DNA of 64,000 nt, taken from the NCBI RefSeq assembly GCF_025567305.1, contig NZ_JAOQJP010000001.1, positions 186,001-250,000 on the forward strand, in the 5' to 3' direction. Each line of letters begins with the position of its first letter. Within the stretch, counting starts at the first letter, position 1. The stretch is from Lentihominibacter butyricus (GTDB taxonomy: Bacteria > Bacillota > Clostridia > Peptostreptococcales > Anaerovoracaceae). The translations under genes and the position numbers were made by a program. This document shows, piece after piece, positions 46,287 through 56,473 of the stretch. The notes under the pieces are model-generated. The model saw nothing but the letters and a program-made list of their open reading frames with translations, had not been told where the DNA came from and made no database searches.

Positions 46287-48059
46287 ATGAGTATATTTAA
46301 GAGAAGCCACATGTGCGGAGAACTCAGAGAATCCAACATCGGAGAAAAAGTCGTGCTGAACGGCTGGATACAGAAGAGAAGAAATCTGGGAGGACTGATT
46401 TTCTGCGATCTGCGCGACAAGACAGGAATAACACAGATCGTATTCAACGACAAGATCCCGCAGGAACTGTTCGACAGGGCGGACACGCTGAGAAGCGAAT
46501 ACGTTGTCGGAGTGAAGGGAACTGTCATGGAGAGAGAATCCAAGAACCCGGAACTTCCTACAGGAGACATAGAAGTGTTTGCAGACGATCTCATCATATA
46601 TTCGGAAGCAGATACTCCGCCGATTTATATCAAAGATGACGACAATGTAGACGACAACCTGAGACTCAGGTACAGATACCTGGATCTAAGAAAGAAGAAG
46701 ATGCAGGACAACCTGACATTCAGACACAAGCTGGCAAAGCTGACGAGAGACTACTTCTCGGATAACGGCTTCACGGAAGTCGAGACTCCGGTACTCATAA
46801 AATCGACGCCTGAAGGTGCGAGAGACTATCTGGTACCGAGCAGAGTGAACCAGGGACGTTTCTATGCGCTCCCTCAGTCGCCGCAGATGTTCAAGCAGCT
46901 GCTGATGGTCGGCGGTACAGACAGATACATGCAGATCGTAAAGTGTTTTAGAGACGAGGACCTGCGTGCCGACAGACAGCCTGAGTTCACGCAGATCGAC
47001 CTCGAAATGTCATTCGTGGATATGGATGACGTGATCAAGATCCAGGAGGGCTACCTCAAGAAGGTCTTCAAGGAGATGAAGGGCGTGGATATCGAAACGC
47101 CGTTCCCGAGGATGACTTACGATGAAGCGATGGAAAGATACGGCAGCGATAAGCCTGACACCAGAGTCGGCTTCGAGCTTCAGGATATCACAGAGCTCGT
47201 TAAGGACTGCGAGTTCAAGGTGTTCACGGATGCGATCGCAGCAGGCGGCAGCGTGCGCGGTATCTGTGTGACAGGCGCTGCAAAGGATTATACGAGAAAG
47301 AAGATAGACAAGCTCACTGAGATGATAAAGAGCTACGGTGCAAAGGGCATGGTATGGATGAAGGTCGCAGAGGACGGAGTATCGTCTTCAGTGAACAAGT
47401 TCTTCACACCTGAACAGCTGCAGGCGATCGCAGACCACATGGGAGCGGCTGCAGGCGACCTGATACTGATCGTTTCGGACAGGAACAAGGTAGTGTTCGA
47501 CAGCCTTGGATTCCTGAGAAGACATATCGCAGACGAGATGGGACTGCTCGACGACGAACAGTACAACCTGCTGTGGGTCATCGACTTCCCGCTGTTCGAG
47601 TACGACGAGGAGGCAGATGCTTATCACGCTATGCATCATCCGTTCACATCGCCTAAGGCAGAGGATGCGGAGCTGCTCAAGACAGATCCTACCAAGGCAA
47701 AGGCAAACGCATACGACATAGTGCTCAACGGCGTTGAGCTCGGCGGAGGCAGCATCAGGATCCATGACAGAGACATGCAGGAGGATATGTTCAGAGCATT
47801 GAATATGTCGCAGGAGGACATCGACGAGAAGTTCGGATTCCTCGTCGAGGCATTCAGATACGGCACACCTCCGCACGGCGGACTCGCATACGGCATGGAC
47901 AGACTCGTGATGCTGCTGACAGGAGAAAAATCGATCAGAGAAGTCATCGCGTTCCCTAAGAACCAGGCGGCTCAGTGCATGGTGAGCGAAGCTCCCGGCA
48001 CGGTAGAGCAGCAGCAGCTCGATGAACTTGGAATAAAGATAGTTTCAGAGGAAAAATAA
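46287..48059 (+). CDS. aspS: aspartyl-tRNA synthetase
   Basis: 590 aa. N-terminal OB-fold anticodon domain, class II core with FRDEDLRADRQPEFTQIDLE (motif 2), a bacterial GAD insertion (about 290-410), and motif 3 AYGMDRLVMLL. Whether it also charges tRNA-Asn cannot be settled from this window; asnB nearby provides free asparagine. The stop codon overlaps the nadD start by one base. Confidence 0.97.
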   Translation: MSIFKRSHMCGELRESNIGEKVVLNGWIQKRRNLGGLIFCDLRDKTGITQIVFNDKIPQELFDRADTLRSEYVVGVKGTVMERESKNPELPTGDIEVFADDLIIYSEADTPPIYIKDDDNVDDNLRLRYRYLDLRKKKMQDNLTFRHKLAKLTRDYFSDNGFTEVETPVLIKSTPEGARDYLVPSRVNQGRFYALPQSPQMFKQLLMVGGTDRYMQIVKCFRDEDLRADRQPEFTQIDLEMSFVDMDDVIKIQEGYLKKVFKEMKGVDIETPFPRMTYDEAMERYGSDKPDTRVGFELQDITELVKDCEFKVFTDAIAAGGSVRGICVTGAAKDYTRKKIDKLTEMIKSYGAKGMVWMKVAEDGVSSSVNKFFTPEQLQAIADHMGAAAGDLILIVSDRNKVVFDSLGFLRRHIADEMGLLDDEQYNLLWVIDFPLFEYDEEADAYHAMHHPFTSPKAEDAELLKTDPTKAKANAYDIVLNGVELGGGSIRIHDRDMQEDMFRALNMSQEDIDEKFGFLVEAFRYGTPPHGGLAYGMDRLVMLLTGEKSIREVIAFPKNQAAQCMVSEAPGTVEQQQLDELGIKIVSEEK

Positions 48060-48691
48060 TGGAGACCGACAACACGGCAGCGATCAGCAGGATAGGGATA
48101 CTAGGAGGGACGTTCGATCCCGTGCATCTGGGGCATATAAACCTGGCGCTTGACTGCAGAGAAAAAGCAGGACTCGACAGAGTGCTATTCATGCCTGCGA
48201 GACTGCAGCCTTTCAAGCTGGACAAAAAAGTCACATCCGGCGAAGACCGGCTGAACATGCTTAAAGAAGCGCTCGCAGACGTCGAAGGGCTGGAGGCATC
48301 TTCATACGAGCTTGACACTGAAGGTATATCATATACATACCTGACGATAAGAGCGATGAGTGAGATCTACGGCAGCGACGCCCACATATACTTCATAATG
48401 GGCACGGACACGTTCCTCAAGATAGAGACGTGGAAAAACGCGCAGGAGCTCCTGAAAAGCTGTTCCTACCTGGTAGGCAGCAGACCTGGATACAGGCAGG
48501 AAGAACTGCAGCTTTGCATAGAAAAGATACGCCGGGAATACGGCACTGAAGTGATAAATATCGAAAACAGGCAGTACGACGTGTCTTCAACGGAGATAAG
48601 ACGCCGCATCGAAAACGATATCCCGTGCACCGATCTGATCCCCGAGAGAGTAGAGAGGTATATCAGACAGAATGGACTGTACAAAGGATAG
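48059..48691 (+). CDS. nadD: nicotinate-nucleotide adenylyltransferase
   Basis: 210 aa. GGTFDPVHLGH near residues 14-24 is the nucleotidyltransferase HxGH motif, and ISYTYLTI and the late SSTEIRRRI close the site. It makes deamido-NAD from NaMN and ATP. It overlaps both neighbours and starts the usual nadD-yqeK-rsfS set. Confidence 0.95.
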   Translation: METDNTAAISRIGILGGTFDPVHLGHINLALDCREKAGLDRVLFMPARLQPFKLDKKVTSGEDRLNMLKEALADVEGLEASSYELDTEGISYTYLTIRAMSEIYGSDAHIYFIMGTDTFLKIETWKNAQELLKSCSYLVGSRPGYRQEELQLCIEKIRREYGTEVINIENRQYDVSSTEIRRRIENDIPCTDLIPERVERYIRQNGLYKG

Positions 48692-49241
48692 GATAACAGA
48701 ATATATAGAGCAGCATCTCAAGGCAACGCGTCTGAAGCATACTTATTCTGTCGCTGAGGAGGCCGTGAAGCTGGCGAAACAATACGGCGAGGATCCGCAG
48801 AAAGCTGAGTTAGCGGCGCTGTGCCACGACATGGTGAGGAACGAAGCTCCGGAGACGCTGGATGCATACGTCCGGGAGTTCGGGCTGCCTGAGAGACTTG
48901 CCGGCAACGTCAATCTCTCTCATGGAAAGGTCGCAGCCGAGCTTCTTAAGAGGGATTACGGAGTGACGGACAAGGATATCATAAATGCCGTTTCTTTCCA
49001 CACTACCGGGAGAGCCGACATGTCCACACTTGAGAAGATAATATTTCTGGCAGATGCGATAGAACCGGGCAGGGACTATCCGTCGGTCGAAAAACTGAGA
49101 AAAACCGCATATACCGATCTGGACAGAGCCTGCATGGACTCGCTGGCAGGGTCAGTGGAGTTCGTGAGGAGCAAAGGCGAATACCTTGATCCGGATACGG
49201 TCGATGCGCTGAATTATTTAAAGGAGAAACAGAACTTATGA
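48672..49241 (+). CDS. yqeK: bis(5'-nucleosyl)-tetraphosphatase, YqeK family
   Basis: 189 aa HD-domain protein. LKHTYSVAEEA, LAALCHDMVRN (the HD pair) and LSHGKVAAELL with FHTTGRADMS follow the YqeK pattern. Members split Ap4A symmetrically to ADP (family knowledge). Its first 20 bp overlap nadD, and its stop overlaps the rsfS start. Confidence 0.93.
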   Translation: MDCTKDRITEYIEQHLKATRLKHTYSVAEEAVKLAKQYGEDPQKAELAALCHDMVRNEAPETLDAYVREFGLPERLAGNVNLSHGKVAAELLKRDYGVTDKDIINAVSFHTTGRADMSTLEKIIFLADAIEPGRDYPSVEKLRKTAYTDLDRACMDSLAGSVEFVRSKGEYLDPDTVDALNYLKEKQNL

Positions 49242-49582
49242 TGGAACCTAAAGAATTGTCATTGAAGGTCGCAAAGCTTCTGGACGACAGGAAGGCTATA
49301 GATGTGACGGTGATAGACATATCCCCGAAAGCATCCTTTGCAGACTATTTTGTCATGGCGTCAGCCGGCAGTGACAGACAGATGGGCGCGCTGGTCGACA
49401 ATGTCGAAGACATGCTCGAGCCGGCAGGCATATTCCCTAAAAGCGTAGAGGGAAAGAAAAGCTCAGGATGGATACTGATGGATTACGGCGATGTGGTCAT
49501 AAACGTGATGACCGCAGAGATGCGTGAGAAATACAATATAGAGCGAATCTGGGGAGATTGTGAAAATCTTGAAATAAACTAA
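49238..49582 (+). CDS. rsfS: ribosome silencing factor RsfS
   Basis: 114 aa, the family length. ASFADYFVMASAGSDRQ and SGWILMDYGDVVINVMTAE are the conserved stretches. It binds uL14 of the large subunit and blocks subunit joining when nutrients run short. The start is ATG 49238 or 49241, both overlapping the yqeK stop. Confidence 0.95.
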   Translation: MMEPKELSLKVAKLLDDRKAIDVTVIDISPKASFADYFVMASAGSDRQMGALVDNVEDMLEPAGIFPKSVEGKKSSGWILMDYGDVVINVMTAEMREKYNIERIWGDCENLEIN

Positions 49583-49597
49583 TTTTGGAGGTATGAA

Positions 49598-52066
49598 ATG
49601 ATAGACAAGTATAATTTCAGCGAGATCGAGAAAAAATGGCAGACTAAATGGGAAGAAGAGGATGCTTTTAAAGTTTCAGAGGACACGGACAAGGAAAAGT
49701 ACTACGTGCTGGAAATGTTCCCTTATCCGTCAGGAAAGCTTCACATGGGACACGTCCGCAACTATTCGATAGGCGACGTGCTGGCGCGTTTCAAGAAGAT
49801 GAAGGGCTACAACGTGCTTCATCCGATGGGATGGGACTCATTCGGCCTTCCTGCTGAAAATGCGGCTATCAAGCACAACGTGGAACCAAGCGTCTGGACA
49901 TGGAACAACATCGATGAAATGAGAAAACAGCTGAAAGAACTTGGATTTTCATATGACTGGGACAGAGAAGTGGCTACATGTCATCCTGACTACTACAGGT
50001 GGATGCAGTGGATATTCATACAGTTCTACAAGAAAGGCCTCGCATACAAGAAGGAGAACCCTGTAAACTGGTGTCCAAGCTGCCAGACTGTACTTGCAAA
50101 CGAGCAGGTAGTGGACGGCAAGTGCGAACGCTGCGGATCTCTCGTCGGCAAGAAAGAGCTTTCACAGTGGTACTTCAAGATCACAGACTACGCTGAGAGA
50201 CTTCTCGACAATCTGGAAAAGCTGCCGGGCTGGCCTAACAAGGTAAAGCTCATGCAGAAGAACTGGATCGGCAAGAGCACAGGTGCGGAAGTCACTTTTG
50301 AAATAGAAGGATTCGACAAGGGGCTCGACATATTCACGACAAGACCTGACACTCTTTACGGCGTGACTTATATGGTACTCGCTCCTGAGCATCCTTACCT
50401 CAGGGAACTCATCGCGGGAAGCGAATACGAGGAGGCAGTGCTGGCATATGTTGATAAAGTGCAGCATATGAGCGATATCGAGAGAACTTCGACTACAAAG
50501 GAAAAGACAGGTGAATTCATCGGAAGATACTGCATCAATCCGCTTACAGGAAAGAAAGTGCCGATCTTCATCTCGGACTACGTGCTGATGGATTACGGAA
50601 CAGGCGCTATCATGGCGGTACCTTCACACGATCAGCGTGACTTTGACTTCGCAAAGGCGTTCGACCTCGAGATAATCCCTGTAGTGGATCCTGAAAACGA
50701 CAAGATCGACCTCAACAACCTCACTGAGGCGTTCGAGGCAGAAGGAAAGCTTATAAACTCCGGCAAATTCGACGGAATGAACAACAGAGAAGCTATCGTG
50801 GAGATCACGAAGTATCTGGAGGAAAACGGCATAGGCAAGAAGACTGTAAACTACAAGCTCAGAGACTGGCTGATCTCCAGACAGAGATACTGGGGAACAC
50901 CGATCCCGATGATCCACTGCGACTGCTGCGGCTGGGTGCCTGAGAAGGAAGAAAACCTCCCTGTAATGCTGCCTACAGACGTTGAATTCACAGGAAAGGG
51001 CGAATCACCGCTTGCTACCAGCAAGACTTTCCGTGACACGACATGCCCTGTATGCGGCAAGCCTGCAAAGAGAGAGCTCGATACTATGGATACGTTCCTC
51101 GACTCGTCATGGTACTTCCTCAGATACTGCGATGCGAGAAACAAGGATGAAGCATTCAGCAAGGAAAAGGTAGACTACTGGATGAACGTCGACCAGTACA
51201 TCGGAGGTGTGGAACATGCGATACTTCACCTGATGTACGCCAGATTCTTCCAGATGGCGCTTTACGATCTCGGATATGTGAGCCAGGAGGAACCGTTCAA
51301 GAACCTGCTCACACAGGGAATGGTGATCAAAGACGGAGCAAAGATGAGCAAATCCCTCGGCAACGTCGTAAGCCCTGCAGAGATCATAGAGAAGTACGGT
51401 GCAGACACTGCAAGACTTTTCATACTGTTCGCAGCGCCTCCTGAAAGAGAGCTTGACTGGTCGGACAAGGGAGTTGAAGGAAGCTACAGATTCATAAACC
51501 GTGTATACAGGATGGTATATGAATACTCACAGAACTTCAAAGACGTGCCTGACACTTATGAGATAAAGAGCGAGGCAGACAAGAGCATGGCATACTGGAT
51601 GAACTATGCCATCAAGAAGGTATCCGACGACATCGGCGAGAGATTCAACTTCAACACTGCCATCAGTACTATCATGGAAATGGTAAACGAAATGTACAGA
51701 TACAAGGAAGGCGAAGTGAACCCTGGTCTTTACGGCGCAGCTGTAAAGGATCTGATCATCATGCTCGCTCCGTTCGTGCCTCATGTTGCAGAGGAAATGT
51801 GGGAGCATCTGGGATACGGCGGTTCAGTACACCAGCAGGAGTGGCCTGAATACGATGAAAGCGCTCTCGTAAAGGATACGGTAGAGATAGTCGTACAGAT
51901 AAACGGCAAGATCAAGGAAAAAATAAATATCGCAGGTGATTCATCCAGAGAAGATATGGAAAAAATCGCTGTAGAAAACGACAAGATCAAAGCGCTCACG
52001 GAAGGAAAGAATATCGTGAAGATAATCGCTGTTCCGGGCAAGCTTATAAACATCGTCGTTAAATAG
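49598..52066 (+). CDS. leuS: leucyl-tRNA synthetase
   Basis: 822 aa, bacterial type. HMGH at 49-52, KMSKS at 582-586, and the CP1 editing domain between about 220 and 420 with the T-rich motif (FTTRPDTLYGVTYM). Two Cys pairs (WCPSCQTVL, CERCG) form a zinc site in the ZN1 region. The C-terminal domain contacts the tRNA elbow. TTTGGAGG is the RBS. Two tRNA-Leu genes also lie in the window, 22.8 and 45 kb upstream. Confidence 0.97.
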   Translation: MIDKYNFSEIEKKWQTKWEEEDAFKVSEDTDKEKYYVLEMFPYPSGKLHMGHVRNYSIGDVLARFKKMKGYNVLHPMGWDSFGLPAENAAIKHNVEPSVWTWNNIDEMRKQLKELGFSYDWDREVATCHPDYYRWMQWIFIQFYKKGLAYKKENPVNWCPSCQTVLANEQVVDGKCERCGSLVGKKELSQWYFKITDYAERLLDNLEKLPGWPNKVKLMQKNWIGKSTGAEVTFEIEGFDKGLDIFTTRPDTLYGVTYMVLAPEHPYLRELIAGSEYEEAVLAYVDKVQHMSDIERTSTTKEKTGEFIGRYCINPLTGKKVPIFISDYVLMDYGTGAIMAVPSHDQRDFDFAKAFDLEIIPVVDPENDKIDLNNLTEAFEAEGKLINSGKFDGMNNREAIVEITKYLEENGIGKKTVNYKLRDWLISRQRYWGTPIPMIHCDCCGWVPEKEENLPVMLPTDVEFTGKGESPLATSKTFRDTTCPVCGKPAKRELDTMDTFLDSSWYFLRYCDARNKDEAFSKEKVDYWMNVDQYIGGVEHAILHLMYARFFQMALYDLGYVSQEEPFKNLLTQGMVIKDGAKMSKSLGNVVSPAEIIEKYGADTARLFILFAAPPERELDWSDKGVEGSYRFINRVYRMVYEYSQNFKDVPDTYEIKSEADKSMAYWMNYAIKKVSDDIGERFNFNTAISTIMEMVNEMYRYKEGEVNPGLYGAAVKDLIIMLAPFVPHVAEEMWEHLGYGGSVHQQEWPEYDESALVKDTVEIVVQINGKIKEKINIAGDSSREDMEKIAVENDKIKALTEGKNIVKIIAVPGKLINIVVK

Positions 52067-52119
52067 ATAGCGCGTGCTAGACAGAACCCGTTACGAATCT
52101 ACGGCGGGAAAGGAAATTT

Positions 52120-54015
52120 ATGAACGAAAAGAAAGACAACACGTCCGCCAGAACACGCAGGAATACTGGGAGCAAGAGCAGGAAACCGGTGAATGATGCG
52201 GCAGGCCGCGGCAGAGGTACGAATAAAAACAATACTGCCGGCGCAAAAAGGACAAGAAAGGCAGAACCCAATGCCAGGGGTGCTGCTGCGACTAAACAGG
52301 CGACAGGAAGAAAGGCGCCTGCAGGCAATAAGAAGAAAAAACAGAATAACAACAGCAATGCTTCCAGAGTGAAGATCATACCTCTGGGAGGTCTGGGCGA
52401 AATAGGAAAGAACATGACCGCCATCGAATGCGAGAACGAAATAATGATAATCGACTGCGGTCTGTCCTTCCCGGACGACGACATGTTCGGGATAGACAAG
52501 GTAATACCTGACTTTTCATATCTCGTAGACAACAAACGAAAGATAAAAGGTCTCGTCATAACGCATGGACATGAGGATCACATCGGCGGGATACCGTACC
52601 TGCTCAAGGAACTGAACATACCGATCTACGGGATGAGATTCCCGCTGGGACTCATAGAGAACAAGCTCAAGGAGCACAACCTCAAGGCTTCGATGCGTGT
52701 CGTGGAGGCAGGCGAGACGTTCAGGATCGGAAAGACCTTCCGCGTGGAAGCGCTCAGGATAACACATTCCATAGCAGACTCGATGTGTCTGTCGATAACG
52801 ACTCCTGCGGGGAGGATATTCCATACGGGAGACTTCAAGATCGACTATACTCCGATCGACGGCAAGCCGATCGACTTCGCAAGGCTCGCACAGATAGGAT
52901 CGGAAGGTGTGCTGCTGATGATGGCAGACAGCACGAACGTGCTCAGACGAGGATACACAGCGTCTGAGAGAGTCGTGGGAAGGACTCTGGAGAACATCTT
53001 CAGAAGATCCGACCGAAGGATCATCATCGCGACATTCTCTTCTAACGTCCACAGGATACAGAAGATCATAGATCTCGCGGTGATCTGCAAGAGAAAAGTA
53101 GCGATATCGGGCAGGAGCATGGTGAATGTAGTCGATCTCGCGAAGGAGCTAGGATATATCAAGATCCCTGCGAACACGCTGGTAGATCTGAACAAGACGA
53201 GACACATACCGGACAAGGAGCTGGTGGTGATAACGACGGGAAGCCAGGGAGAACCGATGTCGGCTCTGGCGAGGATGGCTTCGTCGGATCACAAGTCGAT
53301 AACGATCAAGCCTGGAGACATGGTGATACTTTCATCTTCACCTGTACCGGGCAACGAGCTGACAGTTGCGAACGTCGTGAACCAGCTGGTGGAAAAGGGC
53401 GCAGAGGTCATCTATTCAGACATCGCGGACACGCATGTTTCGGGCCACGCATGTCAGGAGGAGCTGAAGCTGATGCATTCGCTGATCAGACCTAAGTACT
53501 TCATGCCGGTACACGGTGAGTTCAGACACCTGAAGACTCACGCCGAACTGGCACATCTGCTCGGACTGCCGATGGAGAACATATTCCTCCTCAAGAACGG
53601 AGACTGTCTCAACGTGTCGAAAAACGGCGCATTTATAAAAGAAGACGTGGCAGATGCAGAAGGTATAATGGTAGACGGACTCGGCGTAGGTGACGTCGGC
53701 AATATAGTGCTCAGAGACAGACGCCTGCTTTCTGAATCAGGACTGATAATCGTCGTCGCAGCTATAGACAAGACTGCGAACGAAGTCATTTCGGGACCTG
53801 ACATAATATCGAGAGGCTTCGTTTACGTCAGAGAAAACGAGGGACTGATAGACGACGCGTGCAGGATCGCGGAGAAAACGTTGCAGGAATGCATGAAGAA
53901 GAACATGAAGGACTGGAACGGCATGAAGACGGCCGTGCGTGAGAATCTGAGAAAATATATATACAACAAGACGAAGAGAACACCGGTGATACTGCCGATC
54001 TTCCTTGAAGTGTAA
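52120..54015 (+). CDS. rnj: ribonuclease J
   Basis: 631 aa. Residues 1-80 form a basic, Asn/Arg/Lys-rich, probably unfolded extension, then the metallo-beta-lactamase core starts at VKIIPLGGLGEIGKNM. THGHEDHIGG (about 148-157) binds the two metals, and the beta-CASP domain contains SSPVPGNE and HVSGHACQEE, with PVHGEFRHL further on. It acts as 5'-3' exo- and endonuclease in mRNA decay and rRNA maturation. The basic extension, often seen in Clostridia, may bind RNA or the ribosome. ylbF follows after 14 nt. Confidence 0.95.
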   Translation: MNEKKDNTSARTRRNTGSKSRKPVNDAAGRGRGTNKNNTAGAKRTRKAEPNARGAAATKQATGRKAPAGNKKKKQNNNSNASRVKIIPLGGLGEIGKNMTAIECENEIMIIDCGLSFPDDDMFGIDKVIPDFSYLVDNKRKIKGLVITHGHEDHIGGIPYLLKELNIPIYGMRFPLGLIENKLKEHNLKASMRVVEAGETFRIGKTFRVEALRITHSIADSMCLSITTPAGRIFHTGDFKIDYTPIDGKPIDFARLAQIGSEGVLLMMADSTNVLRRGYTASERVVGRTLENIFRRSDRRIIIATFSSNVHRIQKIIDLAVICKRKVAISGRSMVNVVDLAKELGYIKIPANTLVDLNKTRHIPDKELVVITTGSQGEPMSALARMASSDHKSITIKPGDMVILSSSPVPGNELTVANVVNQLVEKGAEVIYSDIADTHVSGHACQEELKLMHSLIRPKYFMPVHGEFRHLKTHAELAHLLGLPMENIFLLKNGDCLNVSKNGAFIKEDVADAEGIMVDGLGVGDVGNIVLRDRRLLSESGLIIVVAAIDKTANEVISGPDIISRGFVYVRENEGLIDDACRIAEKTLQECMKKNMKDWNGMKTAVRENLRKYIYNKTKRTPVILPIFLEV

Positions 54016-54029
54016 CAGGAGGAAACGAT

Positions 54030-54392
54030 ATGAACGTATATGAAGAAGCACATTCACTGGCGAAAGCCATAAAGGAATCAGAAGAATACAAGCAGTACGA
54101 GCAGAGCAAGAAGCTTGTGGAGGGGAACCCTCAGCTCAGCGCCTCGATCAAGGATCTGATGAAAAAGCAGATGGAGATCCAGGCCTCACAGATGATGGGA
54201 AATCAGATCCCGCCTGAGACATTCCAGCAGCTGCAGCAGCTTTCGGCGATCCTGATGCAGGATCCGTCGGCGGCGCAGTATCTGCAGTGCCAGATGAGAT
54301 TTTCAGTGATGATGGCCGACGTCTACAAGATCATAGGAGAATCTGCAGACATGGGCATGGATATCATCGAGGAAATGTCAAAGCAGGGCTAG
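54030..54392 (+). CDS. YlbF-family regulator
   Basis: 120 aa, wholly helical. The pattern of an N-terminal EEAHSLAKAIKESEEYKQYEQ helix, a middle DLMKKQMEIQASQM helix and a C-terminal amphipathic helix fits YlbF/YmcA (Com_YlbF). In Bacillus such proteins bind RNase Y and steer mRNA processing. Position right after the RNase J gene supports an RNA-decay role (inference). Confidence 0.85.
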   Translation: MNVYEEAHSLAKAIKESEEYKQYEQSKKLVEGNPQLSASIKDLMKKQMEIQASQMMGNQIPPETFQQLQQLSAILMQDPSAAQYLQCQMRFSVMMADVYKIIGESADMGMDIIEEMSKQG

Positions 54393-54432
54393 TGCCGGAG
54401 AATGCCATGTCCCCGCACTTTTCATTGAGTAC

Positions 54433-54461
54433 TTGGCAACCGTAAGAAAATTTGGTATAAT
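54433..54461 (+). promoter_or_regulatory. promoter of efp
   Basis: TTGGCA (54433-54438) and TATAAT (54456-54461) with a 17-bp spacer; about 100 nt of leader follow. Confidence 0.78.
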
Positions 54462-54558
54462 CAAAAGGGTACTGCCGCGGCAGAGCGTTCATACGGCTTA
54501 ACGATGCAGCAGTGCATATGATTTCGTTAATAATTAAAAAGGAAAGGTCAATATATTT

Positions 54559-55119
54559 ATGATTTATGCAAGTGATTTTAGAAAAGGTATTACTTTTGAA
54601 ATTGACGGCGATCCGCATGTAGTAATCGACTTCCTGCATGTAAAGCCGGGCAAGGGTGCAGCTTTCGTAAGAACGAAGCACAAGAACATCCTGACAGGTG
54701 CTATCAGAGAAGAATCATTCAATCCTGATGCAAAATTCCCTAAAGCTCACATCGAGACAAAGACTATGCAGTATCTGTACAATGACGGCGAGCTTTACTA
54801 CTTCATGGATCAGGAAACTTTCGACCAGCTTCCGCTCACTTATGACCAGGTGGAAGACGCAATCAAATATCTCCGTGAAAACGATGAAGCTACCATCAAG
54901 TTCTACAAGGGCAACGCATTCATGGTGGAAGCTCCTAACTTCGTTGATCTGAAGGTCATCGAGACAGAGCCGGGAGTAAAGGGAGATACAGCTACAAATG
55001 TAACTAAGGCTGCTACAGTTGAAACAGGTGCAACAGTTCAGGTTCCTATCTTCATCGAGGAAGGTGAAACTATCAAGATCGATACCAGAACAGGAGAATA
55101 TCTGGGAAGATCAAAATAA
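54559..55119 (+). CDS. efp: elongation factor P
   Basis: 186 aa, three beta-barrel domains. The domain I tip reads KPGKGAAFVRTK with Lys32 at the position that is modified in other bacteria. No epmA/epmB-type gene or ymfI-like enzyme is in the window, so the modification state is unknown. EF-P rescues ribosomes at poly-proline. Its own promoter and terminator make it a single-gene unit; codon choice is more biased to frequent codons than in the neighbours, as expected of a highly expressed gene. Confidence 0.96.
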   Translation: MIYASDFRKGITFEIDGDPHVVIDFLHVKPGKGAAFVRTKHKNILTGAIREESFNPDAKFPKAHIETKTMQYLYNDGELYYFMDQETFDQLPLTYDQVEDAIKYLRENDEATIKFYKGNAFMVEAPNFVDLKVIETEPGVKGDTATNVTKAATVETGATVQVPIFIEEGETIKIDTRTGEYLGRSK

Positions 55120-55136
55120 ATCGCAATCAAACGCAG

Positions 55137-55161
55137 AAGGGACGCACATACGTCCCTTTTT
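55137..55161 (+). terminator. intrinsic terminator after efp
   Basis: AGGGACG-CACATA-CGTCCCT followed by TTTT. The next 250 bp show no gene or clear signal. Confidence 0.85.
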
Positions 55162-55410
55162 GTAAATCAGGCAAATCACATCGCAGCGGGCGACTCCTGT
55201 CGGCAGCCGTCATGTCGTCATTAAATTAAGGTGCAGAGAACTGCGCCTGTATGGCGGATGGATCCTGACGGCAGTGCGGAGCTGTGTGCCTGCAGGGCGG
55301 TGCCAAGGCGAATGAATACAGTCCTGCCTGCATGACGGACAGGTTCAGATGTGCTCATGATCTTGCCGGAAAACAATGAACATGGATTTTATCCGGAAAC
55401 GAGGTAATAG

Positions 55411-56472
55411 ATGTCGAAACGAAAGGGCAGCAGGATAAAGATGCTGGTCATCATTCTGGCAGTGCTTGTCGTGCTGATAACAGGGGGAGCAGCAGCTTAT
55501 CTTCACGGGATAGGAGCAGTCGATGCGAACAGCGACGAGACGGTGACGGTAACAGTGCCGTCAGGCAGCGGAGCATCGGCTATAATAGACATACTTGACG
55601 AAAACGGGCTTGTCAGGAACAAGACTTTTGCGAAGATACACGCGAGACTGGGCGGATACGATTCGCTGCAGGCCAACAGCTACATGTTCAGCAAGTCCAT
55701 GACACTGCCTGAGATGATGGAGGCTATAAACACAGGGGATTTCGATTATGTCTCCAAGGACAGGATCATCATCAGAGAAGGACTGACGATACCTGAGGTG
55801 GCAGATGCGATCGCAGCGGAAATGCCGTTCACCGCAGATGAGCTCATCGCAAAATGGGCAGACACGACATATCTTCAGGAGCTTATAGACAAGTACTGGT
55901 TCCTGACGGACTCGATACTCAGTGACGGTATCATGTATCCTCTCGAAGGATATCTGTATCCTGAGACATACTTCATCACGGAAGAGGATCCGACGATCGA
56001 AGACGTGACTGAGGTGATGCTCGACATGACAGATTCAGAGCTTTCATCGAGAAAGAGCGAGATCGAGAAAAGCGGGTTCACCGTGCACGAGGTGCTCACT
56101 CTGGCGTCGATCGTCGAAAGAGAAGGCAGCAACGTCAGCGAGGAGATGCCGAAGATCGCAGGAGTTTTCATCAACCGTCTCGATCAGGGGATGAATCTGG
56201 GCAGCGACGTTACGGTGTGCTATGCGAACCAGAAGACTTCTCTCGAGCTGACGCAGTCCGAGCTCGACATAGATTCGAAATACAACACCAGAAAATACGC
56301 GGGACTGCCGATAGGGCCTATATGTGCCGTGAACGGCAGCGCTGTCGACAGCGTGCTCAACTATGAGAAGTCGGATTACCTGTTCTTCTTTGCGACACAG
56401 GACGGTACTATAATATACTCCAGGACTAACGAGGAACACGACAAGGCAGTACAGGAAAACAAATGGTATTGA
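55411..56472 (+). CDS. mltG: endolytic transglycosylase MltG
   Basis: 353 aa. One N-terminal membrane segment (about 11-30), a LysM-like region (about 40-115), then the YceG domain with LTLASIVEREG (catalytic Glu within) and the C-terminal GLPIGPICAVNGSAVDSVLNY. It cuts nascent glycan strands at the outer face of the membrane. It is first in the mltG-OMT-U32 order common in Firmicutes. Confidence 0.94.
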   Translation: MSKRKGSRIKMLVIILAVLVVLITGGAAAYLHGIGAVDANSDETVTVTVPSGSGASAIIDILDENGLVRNKTFAKIHARLGGYDSLQANSYMFSKSMTLPEMMEAINTGDFDYVSKDRIIIREGLTIPEVADAIAAEMPFTADELIAKWADTTYLQELIDKYWFLTDSILSDGIMYPLEGYLYPETYFITEEDPTIEDVTEVMLDMTDSELSSRKSEIEKSGFTVHEVLTLASIVEREGSNVSEEMPKIAGVFINRLDQGMNLGSDVTVCYANQKTSLELTQSELDIDSKYNTRKYAGLPIGPICAVNGSAVDSVLNYEKSDYLFFFATQDGTIIYSRTNEEHDKAVQENKWY

Positions 56473-56473
56473 T

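Noticed and set aside
45009..49597. T-box leaders for hisS, aspS or leuS
   Set aside because: Genes are nearly contiguous in an operon with gaps too short for a T-box.
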